From positions 1-64,000 of the forward strand of contig NZ_JAHVJZ010000008.1 in the NCBI RefSeq assembly GCF_019801015.1: DNA of 64,000 nucleotides. The letters are read 5' to 3'. The number at the start of each line of letters is the position of its first letter. The stretch's first letter is position 1. Position numbers and translations under genes: made by a program. The DNA comes from Marinobacter nauticus. Its GTDB lineage: Bacteria > Pseudomonadota > Gammaproteobacteria > Enterobacterales > Shewanellaceae. Of the stretch, positions 31,060 to 40,691 are shown one piece after another. A model generated the notes under the pieces. That model had not been told where the DNA came from. It made no database searches and saw nothing but the letters and a program-made list of their open reading frames with translations.

Positions 31060-32340
31060 TCAGAGCCTCGCTTTCAGCAGGGCTTTCAGAGCGGCGGCGT
31101 CTGCCGGTAACCGTTCACTGAGGATCGGCTTATCCTGAACCGCCGCCAACGGCTGAGGCAGCGGCAGATCGATCGACAACACCTGCTCCACCGCGCTCTG
31201 GAACTTGGCCGGATGCGCGGTGCCCAGAAACACGCCCACCTCATTCTCAGCCAACTGACGCACCAGCGCTTCACTGGCCACCGCCGCGTGCGGCTCGCTC
31301 AGGTAACCCTCAGCGTACATCGCCTGCAGACGCGCTTCGGTTTCTGGCTCGGACACCCGTTCTGCCCCCAGCGCCGCCAGCGGCCACCCTTCGCGCGCAA
31401 ACAACGCCTCAACACGAGGCCAGTTATTGGGGCTGGTCACGTCCATCGCATTGGACAGCGTCGCGTGCACCGGCCCTGGCACCCATTCACCGCTCTGCAG
31501 ATAACGGGGCACGGTGTCGTTGCTGTTGGTGGCGGCAATAAAGCGCTTAATCGGCGCGCCCATCGCTTTCGCCAGCAGGCCCGCCGTCAGGTTGCCAAAG
31601 TTTCCGGAGGGCACCGCAAACACCGCCTGCTCCCGCTCCGCTTCCGGCAACTGGGCCAGCGCCTCAAAGTAGTAAACGGTCTGCGCCAGCAAACGGGCGA
31701 TGTTGATGGAGTTGGCGGAAGTGAGGCCATATTCCGCTTTCAGCGCGCTGTCGGAAAACGCCGCCTTCACCATCGCCTGGCAATCATCAAAGCTGCCATC
31801 CACTGCCACGGTATGGATGTTCTCTCCCAGGGTACAGAACAGCTTCTCCTGCAGTTCACTGATGCCACCGTCCGGATACAGCACTACCACCCGGATATTG
31901 GGCAGGCCAAAGAAGGCGTCCGCCACGGCCGCACCGGTGTCGCCAGACGTGGCGGTGAGAATGGTCATGGGGGTGTCACGCGCCACCAGACTCAGGGTGC
32001 GGGCCAGAAACCGTGCGCCAAAGTCCTTGAACGCCAGGGTCGGGCCATGAAACAGCTCCAGCGCGTATTGCTTGGCGCTGGCCGGCACCAGCGGCAGGGG
32101 AAAATGGAACGCGTCCCGCACCAGCGCACTGACGTTTTCCTGCCCCAGCTCTTCCGCCAGCAAGGCGCCCAGCACCTGCTCGGCCCGCTCCAGAAAGCTG
32201 GCTTGCCAGAAGGACTCGTCCAACGCCAGCCGGGGAATGGCCGCAGGAAAGAATAAGCCCTGATCCTGCCCCAGCCCGCGCTTAACCGCTTCGGCGAAAT
32301 TGACCCTTTCTTCGGGCTGCTTGAGGTTATAAAGCTCCAT
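31060..32340 (-). CDS. thrC: Threonine synthase
   Basis: The 426-residue PLP enzyme has the N-terminal MELYNLKQPEERVNFAEAV, the PLP-lysine region HGPTLAFKDFGARFLA and the phosphate-binding TATSGDTGAAVADAF. It turns O-phosphohomoserine into threonine. The start overlaps the thrB 3' end by 14 bp. Last gene of thrLABC. Confidence 0.97.
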   Translation of the reverse strand: MELYNLKQPEERVNFAEAVKRGLGQDQGLFFPAAIPRLALDESFWQASFLERAEQVLGALLAEELGQENVSALVRDAFHFPLPLVPASAKQYALELFHGPTLAFKDFGARFLARTLSLVARDTPMTILTATSGDTGAAVADAFFGLPNIRVVVLYPDGGISELQEKLFCTLGENIHTVAVDGSFDDCQAMVKAAFSDSALKAEYGLTSANSINIARLLAQTVYYFEALAQLPEAEREQAVFAVPSGNFGNLTAGLLAKAMGAPIKRFIAATNSNDTVPRYLQSGEWVPGPVHATLSNAMDVTSPNNWPRVEALFAREGWPLAALGAERVSEPETEARLQAMYAEGYLSEPHAAVASEALVRQLAENEVGVFLGTAHPAKFQSAVEQVLSIDLPLPQPLAAVQDKPILSERLPADAAALKALLKARL

Positions 32341-33280
32341 TAATCACGTCCTCTTGCCAAACCTGGATTCCCTCTGGCGCCAGCGCGCAAACCCGCACCA
32401 GGCCTCGTTCATTCATTACGTAATGTTGTTGCAGGTAGTCCGCTGCCGCCAGAGCCTGCGCTTTCCCCCGGGCCACCGCAAACAGGGTGGGGCCGGAGCC
32501 GGAGATCCCCACCGCCGGGCAGCCCAGCTCCGCCAGATGTCCACGGGCGGCCTGATAACCGGGAATGTGCGCCGCCCGGTGGGGCTCCGCCAGCACATCC
32601 CGCAGCATCGCCAGTGCGGTGGGTTCATCCTGCCGGTGGCAGGCATCCACAAAGGCCGCCAGCTGCTGGCCAAAACGGATGGCGGTGCGCATCGGTACCG
32701 ACTCTGGCAACAGCGCCCGCATCTTGGCCGTCGACAGGGTGATGCCCGGATAAGCCACCACCCAGTACCAATGATCAAACCCGGGCAGCGGCTGAGCGCG
32801 TTCAGGCAACATCAATTGCAGTCCCCCCAGATAGCTGGGGGCCACGTTGTCATAGTGGATACTGCCGGAGATCTCCCCTTCCAGCTCCCCCATCAGATGC
32901 AGCAGTTCCTGCTCATCCAGCGGCGAGCCGAAATACTGATTCAATGCACCCAGGGCCGCCACCACCGAACTGGCGCTGCTGCCCAGCCCACTGCCGATGG
33001 GCAGATTTTTCTCCAGAGTGAGCACCAGTCCGGGCACTTCCAGCCCCAGCTTTTCGACGTATCGCTCAGCGCAACGCCGCACAATGTTGTTCGCCGGGTC
33101 CGCCGGAAGCACATCGACGTAAGGGCCGCAGCAGCGCAGCTCCAGACCCTGTTGCCCCTCTGACACGCTGACCCGGTCACCCAGTAGTGACCCATCCACC
33201 GGAGCCAGCGCGGCGCCCAGCAGATCGAACCCGACCGAGACGTTGCCCATGGAAGCGGGAGCATAAACGGTTACCGCCAT
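32327..33280 (-). CDS. thrB: Homoserine kinase
   Basis: The 317-residue GHMP kinase starts MAVTVYAPASMGNVSVGFD, behind GAAGGAGG and 1 bp after the thrA stop. The upstream in-frame start would lie inside thrA. The ATP loop PIGSGLGSSASSVVAAL (about 90-106) is intact. It phosphorylates homoserine in the threonine pathway. Confidence 0.97.
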   Translation of the reverse strand: MAVTVYAPASMGNVSVGFDLLGAALAPVDGSLLGDRVSVSEGQQGLELRCCGPYVDVLPADPANNIVRRCAERYVEKLGLEVPGLVLTLEKNLPIGSGLGSSASSVVAALGALNQYFGSPLDEQELLHLMGELEGEISGSIHYDNVAPSYLGGLQLMLPERAQPLPGFDHWYWVVAYPGITLSTAKMRALLPESVPMRTAIRFGQQLAAFVDACHRQDEPTALAMLRDVLAEPHRAAHIPGYQAARGHLAELGCPAVGISGSGPTLFAVARGKAQALAAADYLQQHYVMNERGLVRVCALAPEGIQVWQEDVINGAL

Positions 33281-33281
33281 A

Positions 33282-35738
33282 TCACGCCTCCTTCTGCCAG
33301 GACTGTGTCCGCAGCACGTCGGCAAACACGCCCGCGGCGGTCACCTCAGTGCCGGCGCCGTAACCGCGCAGGACAAAGGGCAGTGGCTGGTAGTAGCGGC
33401 TGTAGAATGCCAGCGCGTTCTCCCCGCCCTTGATGCTGTAAAGCGGATGGCCCGGGCCGACCGCCTGGAGGCTCACTTTGCAACGCCCGGATTCATCGAT
33501 GCTGCCCACATAGCGCAGCACTTCGTTGCGCTCTGCGGCGGCGCGGATCCGCTCCGCCAATGCGGCGTCCGCCTCAGGCAGACGGGCCATAAAGCACGCC
33601 ACATCGCCACTGGCATCAAATTCTGCTGGCAGCACGCTTTCCACTTCGACCTGATCCAGCTCCAGTGCCATACCGGCCTCGCGGGCCAGGATCAACACCT
33701 TGCGGGCCACATCCATACCGGACAGGTCGTCCCGCGGGTCCGGTTCGGTAAAGCCCTTGGCTTTGGCCTTCATAGTCGCCTCGGATAAGGAGTCGCCCTC
33801 CTCCAGCAGCCCAAAGATGTAGGAAAGCGAGCCGGAAAGAATGCCTTCAAAGCGCTTCAGGCTGTCGCCGGCACGAAGCAGGCCCTGCAGGTTGTCGATC
33901 ACCGGCAGGCCCGCCCCCACATTGGTTTCATAGAGGAACTGACGGCGATTATCCCGCGCCACCTGCCGCAGTGCCTGGTAGGTTTCCCAGTCACCGGTGT
34001 TGGCTTTCTTATTCGGGGTAACCACATGCCAACCGGCACTCAGCGCATCCAGGTAGCGATCCGCCAGGCTTTGTTCGGCGGTGCAGTCCACCAGCACCGG
34101 GTTGACCAGGCGGGCATCTTCAGCGAACGCCAGCAGGCGCTCCAGATCCAGCGCTTCACCGTTCTGCTTCAAGTCATCCCGCCATTGCGCCAGCGCCAGG
34201 CCGGACGCGCACAGCTGCATCTGCCGGGAGTTGGCCACCCCGCACAGGCGAATCGCGATGTTCTGTTCCGACAGCGCCTCCTGCTGTGACTCAATCTGCC
34301 GCACCAGTTCGCCACCCACGTTACCGGCACCAATCAGCACCACATCGATGTAGTGGCGGCTGTCGAAGAAATTCTGATGGCACAAACGCAGAGCGGAGGC
34401 GGCATGAGCGTCATCCACCACCGCCGAGATCGCCCGCTCTGAGCTGCCCTGTGCGATCGCCACCACCGACAGGTTGGCCTGCGCCAGCGAGCGGAAGAAG
34501 CGGGCCGCCACCCCTTTACGGGTGCGCATGCCGTCGCCAATCAAGGAGACGATGGCCAGGCCATGTCGCATTTCGATCGGTTCCAGCAGGTCCTGCTTCA
34601 ACTCCAGCTCAAACTCAGCGGCCAGGGCTGCCCGGGCCGGGCCAGCCAGCGCCGAGTCGATGCAGAACGAGATGCTGTACTCGGACGAGCTCTGGGTGAT
34701 CAGGGCAATGGAGATGCGGGCATGGGCCATGGCATCGAATACCCGCGCCGCCATCCCCACCATCCCCTTCATGCCGGGGCCGGAAACGGAGACCATGGTT
34801 TGCCCTTCCAGGTGGCTTATCGCCTTTACCAGCGACCGCGACGGAGTGGTACGGGCATGGATAAGAGTGCCGGGCGCAGAGGGGTTCAGGGTATTGCGGA
34901 TCCGGCAGGGGATTTGATGCTGGGCGATGGGCGCGATGGTGCGGGGGTGCAACACTTTGGCACCAAAGTAAGAGAGTTCCATCGCTTCCTGATAGCTCAG
35001 GCTGTCCAGCAGCTGCGCTTCCGGGATCAGGCGTGGGTCAACGTTGTAGACGCCGTCCACGTCGGTCCAGATTTCGCAGAGATCGGCGTGCAGGCAGGCC
35101 GCCAGTACCGCAGCAGAGTAGTCGGAGCCATTACGTCCCAGGGTCACGGTCTCGCCATCGGCATTGGCCGCAGTAAAGCCGGGCATCAGCCAGATCCGGT
35201 GGGCCCCCAGATCCAGTTGAGCAAGACGGGCACGGCTGGGTTCAATCTGGACCTGCGCCGACAGCGGCGCCCCTTCGGCCACGAAGTATTGACGAGGGTC
35301 CACCACTCCGGCGTCGCCTCCCCGTTTTGCCATCAGTGCCTTGAGGCAAGCCACGGACAGTCGCTCGCCGGTCACCAACACCTGCGCCATCACCTCATCG
35401 GGGCAGCGCCCCAACAGGGCCACCCCATCAAGCCAGCGCTGCAGCTGAGCGCGCTCTGCCTGCCACTCCGCCAGCAGCCGCTCGTGAGCGGGCACGGAAA
35501 GCATCGGGGCCAGATCCGCCAGCAGCCCCTCGATTCGGCCGGACAGCTCGGAAAGATCCGCCCGCTCGCCAGACACGGCCGCCAATGCAGCGGCTTCCAG
35601 CAGATTGGTTACGCCACCGGGTGCCGACACCACCAGCATCACCCCGAAAGCCTGAGCTTCTGCCAGAGCCAGGGCGGCCACTTCCTGCAGTCGGGCGGCG
35701 TCCGCTAACGAGGATCCGCCGAATTTCATCACTTTCAT
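33282..35738 (-). CDS. thrA: Bifunctional aspartokinase I / homoserine dehydrogenase I
   Basis: The 818-residue fusion has an N-terminal aspartokinase ([27 protein letters not shown]), central ACT domains (about 310-460) for threonine feedback, and a C-terminal homoserine dehydrogenase with a Rossmann motif ([14 protein letters not shown], about 466-479). It catalyses the first and third steps from aspartate to threonine/methionine. It is the first structural gene after the thrL leader and attenuator. Confidence 0.97.
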   Translation of the reverse strand: MKVMKFGGSSLADAARLQEVAALALAEAQAFGVMLVVSAPGGVTNLLEAAALAAVSGERADLSELSGRIEGLLADLAPMLSVPAHERLLAEWQAERAQLQRWLDGVALLGRCPDEVMAQVLVTGERLSVACLKALMAKRGGDAGVVDPRQYFVAEGAPLSAQVQIEPSRARLAQLDLGAHRIWLMPGFTAANADGETVTLGRNGSDYSAAVLAACLHADLCEIWTDVDGVYNVDPRLIPEAQLLDSLSYQEAMELSYFGAKVLHPRTIAPIAQHQIPCRIRNTLNPSAPGTLIHARTTPSRSLVKAISHLEGQTMVSVSGPGMKGMVGMAARVFDAMAHARISIALITQSSSEYSISFCIDSALAGPARAALAAEFELELKQDLLEPIEMRHGLAIVSLIGDGMRTRKGVAARFFRSLAQANLSVVAIAQGSSERAISAVVDDAHAASALRLCHQNFFDSRHYIDVVLIGAGNVGGELVRQIESQQEALSEQNIAIRLCGVANSRQMQLCASGLALAQWRDDLKQNGEALDLERLLAFAEDARLVNPVLVDCTAEQSLADRYLDALSAGWHVVTPNKKANTGDWETYQALRQVARDNRRQFLYETNVGAGLPVIDNLQGLLRAGDSLKRFEGILSGSLSYIFGLLEEGDSLSEATMKAKAKGFTEPDPRDDLSGMDVARKVLILAREAGMALELDQVEVESVLPAEFDASGDVACFMARLPEADAALAERIRAAAERNEVLRYVGSIDESGRCKVSLQAVGPGHPLYSIKGGENALAFYSRYYQPLPFVLRGYGAGTEVTAAGVFADVLRTQSWQKEA

Positions 35739-35777
35739 TGTTGAACTCCCTATCCCTCTGCTGCCTTACGAACCGTC

Positions 35778-35817
35778 TAAAACGCAACAAGCCCGCTCGG
35801 AAGGAGCGGGCTTGTTG
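35778..35817 (-). terminator. thr operon attenuator
   Basis: On the minus strand a perfect 14-bp stem CAACAAGCCCGCTC/GAGCGGGCTTGTTG (35817-35804 and 35798-35785, loop of 5) is followed by CGTTTT. It sits 30 bp after the thrL stop and 46 bp before thrA. It is the terminator expected for Thr/Ile attenuation. Confidence 0.85.
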
Positions 35818-35846
35818 TTTTGGATTTTGCTGAATCCAGGGTGCTG

Positions 35847-35930
35847 TCAGCCCGCCCCCAACCTGTCGGTGGTGGTAATGGTGGTAATGGTGGTCTGACG
35901 GTTTAGGCCGAAGCCCAGAATGCACTGCAC
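35847..35930 (-). CDS. thrL: thr operon leader peptide, GTG start
   Basis: The 27-codon reading frame begins with GTG, 7 nt after AGGA, and contains the run TTITTITTT (7 Thr, 2 Ile codons), ending DRLGAG, like the E. coli ThrL ending GNGAG. Ribosome stalling on scarce Thr- or Ile-tRNA would prevent the downstream hairpin at 35785-35817 from forming and allow thrABC expression. It lies between lasT and thrA, where thrL sits in E. coli. Confidence 0.9.
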   Translation of the reverse strand: MQCILGFGLNRQTTITTITTTDRLGAG

Positions 35931-35991
35931 TGGCGTTTCCTGAATTATGTAGTTTTTTTACACTCGCTTAGGGGGGGAGAAAAGTCAACGG

Positions 35992-36672
35992 CTATTTGGT
36001 TATGGTTTTCTCAATATCACCAATAAGCAGATGCAGCATCGCCACATCGCGCTGTGACAGGGTGCCAAGACTGTCTGCGGCCCAGCGGCGCAACGGCTCC
36101 TCTTCCGCCACACCCAGCTTATCCAGCAAACCCTGAGTGCGGGCTTTCAACGCTGAAAACTGCTTGGGGTCGGCATCCGTTTCCTGCTCCAGCTGCGCCT
36201 GAGAAAACTCATAGGCGTACAGCATGATCGCCTGACCCAGATTGAGAGAGGGATAGGGGTTCACCAGCGGAATGGTGGTCAGCAGGTCCACCAGCGCCAG
36301 ATCCTCGTTGGAGAGGCCGGACTCTTCGCAGCCAAACACCAGTGCCACTCTGCCCACACTGCTTGCCAGTGAGCGCACCTGCGCGGCGGCTTCAGCCGGG
36401 GTGTGCAGTCGGCGCTTATCGCCCCGGCGGCGGGCGGTGGTCGCCAGGGACAGGTCCACATCCGCCAGCGCTTCCGCCAGTGTGGCGTAAGCCTGGGCCT
36501 GCTCCAGGATCTCCTGCGAGCCATGGGCCACCCAGCTGGCCTGTTCACTCTGATGGGCTTCAGAGCCCACCACCCGAAGGTGGGAAAACCCCATGGTTTT
36601 CATCGCGCGGGCCGCCGCTCCGACGTTTTCGCCCCGAGCCGGGGACACCAGGATAAAGATCAGCTCGGCCAT
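35992..36672 (-). CDS. lasT: LasT/YjtD, SPOUT-family RNA methyltransferase
   Basis: From the ATG reading MAELIFILVSPARGENVGAAARAMKTMGF, behind GGAGG, the protein has 226 residues. It has the TrmH/SpoU-type SAM-knot motifs (FGCEESGLSNEDL; PSLNLGQAIMLYAYE). It resembles E. coli LasT (YjtD) and TrmJ. The RNA substrate is not certain. In E. coli lasT is the gene next to thrL, as here. Confidence 0.88.
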   Translation of the reverse strand: MAELIFILVSPARGENVGAAARAMKTMGFSHLRVVGSEAHQSEQASWVAHGSQEILEQAQAYATLAEALADVDLSLATTARRRGDKRRLHTPAEAAAQVRSLASSVGRVALVFGCEESGLSNEDLALVDLLTTIPLVNPYPSLNLGQAIMLYAYEFSQAQLEQETDADPKQFSALKARTQGLLDKLGVAEEEPLRRWAADSLGTLSQRDVAMLHLLIGDIEKTITK

Positions 36673-36817
36673 CACGCCTCCCAAAAACCAATGATGCGAT
36701 TCAAATCGGTGGCAAGGGTAGCCTGATCCCCAGACGATGCCAATCGCCGCCGCTATTGTTAAGCCAATCATCGACGGTTAGGTTAGAACCCAGAGTCCAT
36801 CATTTTTGGAGGTGGCC

Positions 36818-38521
36818 ATGGATAGGCGCTTACCCACCCAACTGGCCTATCGCATCCTGGCCGGATTCGATAAACACTACCGCTTGTTTACCCGCACAAC
36901 CGTGGCGGCACGAGACCGCTTCGCCCGGGCCGACTGGGCCGCCGTTCAGGATGCCCAGAAGGAGCGCATCCGTTTTTACAGTGAGCGGGTCAATGAGACC
37001 ACCCGTGAGCTGATTCAGATGCTCGATAAGCCGGTGATCTCCACGGAGCTTTGGCGCAACACCAAGAACGCCTACAGCAGGCTGGTGCTGGGCCACCCCC
37101 AGGCTGAACTTGCGGAGACCTTTTTCAACTCGGTTTTCTCCCGCCTGTTTCGTCATCGAGGTCTGGATAATCAGCACCTGTATATTCACGCCGGCAACAC
37201 CGTACGTGCTCCCTTTCGGCCCGAGCGTCTGAGCCAGACCATCGATCTCCAGCCCGACCCCATCGCCGCCTTCAGGCAGCTGATCCAGCCCAAGCGTTTC
37301 GGCGCCCACTTCGCCAACATTGACGCCGACCTGGCGCTGGTTTGGGCGCGATTACAGCCTCAGGTGGCCACTCAGGAGTTGACCCGGCTGGAACTGGTGG
37401 ACAGCGTGTTTTACCGCAATAAGGGCGCTTACCTGGTGGGCCGCTTATTGGGGCCTTCCGGCTTTGTGCCCATTATCCTGCCCATTCGTCATGGCGACGA
37501 TGGCCTGCATATCGACGCCCTGCTGACCAACGAGGACGAAATCTCCATCGTATTCAGCTTCACCCGGGCGTACTTTATGGTCTCCACCCAAACACCGGGA
37601 GCGTTGGTTCGCTACCTTAAGGAGTTGATGCCGCACAAAACCTGGGCCGAACTGTACAGCGCCATCGGCCTTCAGAAGCACGGCAAAACCGAGTTTTACC
37701 GGGCTTTCCTGCATCATCTTAATCAAAGCCGGGACCAGTTTGTCGCTGCCCCCGGCATCAAGGGTATGGTGATGACGGTGTTCACCCTGCCCTCACTGGA
37801 CATCGTGTTTAAGGTGATCAAGGACGAGTTCACCCCGCCCAAAGACAGCAACAAAACTCAGGTCAAAGCCAAGTATGCGCTGGTTAAGCAGCATGACCGG
37901 GTCGGCCGTATGGCCGACACCCACGCCTACAGCAACTTCGTGTTCCCCCGCCATCGCTTCAGTGACGCTTTGATTGAGGAGCTGCTGGCCGATGCCGCTT
38001 CCGAGGTGGAACTGACCGACACCCAGGTGATCATCAAACACCTTTACGTAGAGCGTCGCATGACACCGCTGAATCTGTATCTGGACGACGCAGACGAAGA
38101 CCAGCTCGCCGCGGCCATCGAGGATTACGGCAAAGCGATTAAGCAACTGGCCGCCGCCAACATCTTTCCCGGCGACATGCTGTTCAAGAACTTCGGCGTT
38201 ACCCGCCATGGCCGTGTGGTGTTCTACGACTATGACGAAATCAGCTACATGACGGAATGCAACTTCCGCATCATTCCACCGCCCCGCTATCCCGAGGATG
38301 AGTGGGCGGCGGAGCCCTGGTACTCCGTGGGCCCAATGGACGTGTTTCCGGAAGAGTTCGGCCGCTTCCTGCTGAGCAAGGCGACGGTGCGAAAGGCCTT
38401 TATGGCCCACCACAAGGATTTGCTGACCCAGGAATACTGGCAAGGGTTAAAAGAAGGCATCCAGGCGGGGCAGTTTCCGGACCTCTACCCCTACCCGCAG
38501 AGCTGCCGATTGAGGCCCTGA
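36818..38521 (+). CDS. aceK: Isocitrate dehydrogenase kinase/phosphatase
   Basis: The protein starts at the ATG after GGAGGTGGCC and has 567 residues, close to E. coli AceK (578). The ATP-site segment GIKGMVMTVFTLPSLDIVFKVIKD and the C-terminal kinase-like motif GVTRHGRVVFYDYDEISYMTECNFR are present. It phosphorylates isocitrate dehydrogenase to divert isocitrate into the glyoxylate shunt and reverses this. It is not adjacent to aceBA here. Confidence 0.97.
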   Translation: MDRRLPTQLAYRILAGFDKHYRLFTRTTVAARDRFARADWAAVQDAQKERIRFYSERVNETTRELIQMLDKPVISTELWRNTKNAYSRLVLGHPQAELAETFFNSVFSRLFRHRGLDNQHLYIHAGNTVRAPFRPERLSQTIDLQPDPIAAFRQLIQPKRFGAHFANIDADLALVWARLQPQVATQELTRLELVDSVFYRNKGAYLVGRLLGPSGFVPIILPIRHGDDGLHIDALLTNEDEISIVFSFTRAYFMVSTQTPGALVRYLKELMPHKTWAELYSAIGLQKHGKTEFYRAFLHHLNQSRDQFVAAPGIKGMVMTVFTLPSLDIVFKVIKDEFTPPKDSNKTQVKAKYALVKQHDRVGRMADTHAYSNFVFPRHRFSDALIEELLADAASEVELTDTQVIIKHLYVERRMTPLNLYLDDADEDQLAAAIEDYGKAIKQLAAANIFPGDMLFKNFGVTRHGRVVFYDYDEISYMTECNFRIIPPPRYPEDEWAAEPWYSVGPMDVFPEEFGRFLLSKATVRKAFMAHHKDLLTQEYWQGLKEGIQAGQFPDLYPYPQSCRLRP

Positions 38522-38600
38522 ACCCAGATCGCGAGCGGGATCCTAGCAGCCGTGCCGGGGATCCCGTATGATGCGCGTTTTCACGCACTCAGGAGGTCGA

Positions 38601-39182
38601 ATGAAGATCGACGCCAACACCGTTGTGACCCTGCACTACCGTCTGAAAGACGACCAGGGCCAACTGGTAGAAGAATCTTTCGGCGCAGAGCCGATGCAAT
38701 ACCTGCATGGCGCCCACAACCTGATCCCGGGTCTGGAGCGCGAGCTGGACGGCAAGCAGGCTGGTGACACCTTGAGTGCCACTGTGGCCCCGGCTGACGC
38801 CTACGGCGAATATGACGAAGACCTGAAGCAGGACGTACCGCTGGAAGCGTTCGGCGGCATTGAAGAGATCATGCCGGGTATGCGCTTCATGGCCGAAACC
38901 GACCAGGGCCCGCGCCCGGTTGTGGTCGTCGAAGTGAAAGACGACTCTGTCGTGGTTGATGGTAACCACCCGATGGCAGGCCAGACCCTGAACTTCGAAG
39001 TGGAGATCGTTGAAGTTCGCGAAGCCACCGAAGAGGAGCGTGCGCACGGCCACGTTCACGCGGCTGGCGGTTGCTGTGGCGGCGGTTGTGGCAGCCACGA
39101 CGAAGACGACCACGAATGCTGTGGCGGCTCCGGCGAGTGCAGCAAAGGCGACGACTGCTGCGGTGGCCACGGCCACCACTAA
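38601..39182 (+). CDS. slyD: SlyD, FKBP-type prolyl isomerase with metal-binding tail
   Basis: The 193-residue protein begins MKIDANTVVTLHYRL after AGGAGG. The FKBP core and IF domain (1-140) are followed by a Cys/His/Asp/Gly-rich tail with repeated CCGG-type clusters that bind nickel, zinc or copper. SlyD is a cytoplasmic chaperone/isomerase that helps supply nickel to hydrogenase maturation. The paralogue FkpB at 14352 lacks the tail. Confidence 0.96.
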   Translation: MKIDANTVVTLHYRLKDDQGQLVEESFGAEPMQYLHGAHNLIPGLERELDGKQAGDTLSATVAPADAYGEYDEDLKQDVPLEAFGGIEEIMPGMRFMAETDQGPRPVVVVEVKDDSVVVDGNHPMAGQTLNFEVEIVEVREATEEERAHGHVHAAGGCCGGGCGSHDEDDHECCGGSGECSKGDDCCGGHGHH

Positions 39183-39196
39183 GCGCTGAATCGCTG

Positions 39197-39224
39197 AAAA
39201 AGCCCACCTTACGGTGGGCTTTTT
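39197..39224. terminator. Terminator shared by slyD and the AraC-type gene
   Basis: The stem AAAAAGCCCACC/GGTGGGCTTTTT, with loop TTAC, follows slyD. It overlaps the 3' end of the convergent regulator gene (stop at 39209). Confidence 0.88.
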
Positions 39225-40222
39225 TGTCGCTGGGACAACTCCTGCTGGTATTGGGTTGGCGTCAGTCCTCGCTGACGGGCAAAGGCTTTGCTGAAGCTCT
39301 GCACGTTGTTGTAGCCCAGATAACGGGCGGTGTCGGACACGCTCATCCCTTCCTGCAGATAACGCACCGCCTGGTTAAACAACACGTAGCTGACAATTGA
39401 GCTGAAGCTCCAGCCAAACCGCTGCAGACGGCGTTGCAGTTGCTGCTCTGACAGGCCATAACGCCGGGCGATAAAGCCGATGCTTGGCAGACCGTAGTGG
39501 CGGCTGTAGTTCACCATTTCGTAGAAGGCTTTGGCGATGTCGGTGTGACTGGGCATATTGAGCAGATCATCCAGCACCAGCTGCTGGGTATTGGGCAGCG
39601 CTTTGGCGGCACGCCGGGAGCGGGTCATCAGCTCCATCGGCATCCAGACTTCGGTCTGGCCTGCCCCCACCTCCACGTCGCACTCGAAATGATCTCGCAA
39701 TCGGGACGTATCCCGGCTTGAACCCGGCAACCTCAGACGCAGCCAGGGCGCCTCTCCGCCCGGATAGTGGCGCAGGATCTGCCGCACCAGCATCACTTTG
39801 CGACAGCCGTCGTGAAACTTGGCCGCCCCCTGGGCAAAGGGATTATCAAAGCACCACTTGAAGATCCGGCCAGACTGAGCGCCATAAGCGGACAGGCCGG
39901 ACTGCAATGCATTACTGCTGTAGTTGACTCGTCGTAACGTGGTGGCCAGATCCGGTGCGGATACGTACCACTGCCCCACCGGCCCCAGCGCTTCAATCTC
40001 CTGATGCTCCAGAGCCTTAAGCAGAAACAGCGGGTCGCCAGTACGCGCTTCAATCTGCTCGTACCATAACGCCAGATCCGGCATTGGCACGCAACTCATC
40101 GGCTCCATCAACAGGCGCTCAGGTATGCCCAGGTCACCCGGTAACACCCCATAGTATTGCGCGACCCCTTCCAGTACCGGCTTGATCATCAGCGTCCGGG
40201 TAAACGCCATCTCCATGGACAT
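39209..40222 (-). CDS. AraC-family transcriptional regulator
   Basis: The 337-residue protein starts at an ATG 6 nt after GGGAGGGC. An N-terminal arabinose-binding-like domain (PF12625 type, about 20-205) precedes two C-terminal HTH motifs (GFIARRYGLSEQQLQRRLQ and SVSDTARYLGYNNVQSFSKAF, about 245-325). Regulators with this layout often sense lipids or small ligands. It is divergent from yiaWV and is the natural candidate to control that pair. Its effector is unknown. Its 3' end reads through the slyD terminator. Confidence 0.9.
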   Translation of the reverse strand: MSMEMAFTRTLMIKPVLEGVAQYYGVLPGDLGIPERLLMEPMSCVPMPDLALWYEQIEARTGDPLFLLKALEHQEIEALGPVGQWYVSAPDLATTLRRVNYSSNALQSGLSAYGAQSGRIFKWCFDNPFAQGAAKFHDGCRKVMLVRQILRHYPGGEAPWLRLRLPGSSRDTSRLRDHFECDVEVGAGQTEVWMPMELMTRSRRAAKALPNTQQLVLDDLLNMPSHTDIAKAFYEMVNYSRHYGLPSIGFIARRYGLSEQQLQRRLQRFGWSFSSIVSYVLFNQAVRYLQEGMSVSDTARYLGYNNVQSFSKAFARQRGLTPTQYQQELSQRQKSPP

Positions 40223-40352
40223 GCGAAAGCCCTCCCTTCTCCACGGACAGATAATATCGAATGATGCACCAATGTAATGGGATCTATCCATGGATATTGA
40301 GACCTTTTCCGCCACGGAGATACTGAGCGGCCGTTTACCCTGAGGAAACCCT

Positions 40353-40691
40353 ATGAGCCTGATGAGTATGCCGTTTGTGGACACCGGCTTTGACACTGGC
40401 CTGCATGTGATGGCGTCCGTCGTGATGCTCGGCACCGTTGCCGCACTGGCCTACGGATTTTGGAAGATCCACGAACTGCCTATCAGTCACGCCAATAAGC
40501 GACGTCATCAGCAGATGGGGCTTATCACGGTGCTCACCTGGATAGGGTTTATCTGGCATTGGGTCTGGGTGCTGGCGGTGATCCTCGCCTTCCTCGACGG
40601 CGCTCAGATCCTGCGTCGGGTCCGGGACATCTGGCACGAATCACCGGCCGCCACGACGGATTCGGCGCAGAAGGAGGTGGACCATGCTTGA
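40353..40691 (+). CDS. yiaW: DUF3302 inner-membrane protein, YiaW-like
   Basis: The 112-residue protein has two membrane helices (about 18-38 and 55-80) and the DUF3302 layout of E. coli YiaW. Its last 8 bp overlap the next gene, an HlyD-type fusion protein like E. coli YiaV, so the pair is conserved as a unit. Its role is unknown, probably in a small efflux or envelope assembly. Confidence 0.8.
   Translation: MSLMSMPFVDTGFDTGLHVMASVVMLGTVAALAYGFWKIHELPISHANKRRHQQMGLITVLTWIGFIWHWVWVLAVILAFLDGAQILRRVRDIWHESPAATTDSAQKEVDHA

Noticed and set aside
35428-35925. 165-codon frame covering the thr leader, with a His/Tyr-rich start
   Set aside because: It is the +1 frame of the thrL region and runs antisense-free into thrA in the wrong frame. 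The thrL frame has the ribosome site, Thr/Ile codons and family ending.
38589-39207. Antisense frames over slyD rich in Ala/Val or Arg/Gly
   Set aside because: They mirror the low-complexity Cys/His/Gly tail of SlyD and are not independent genes.
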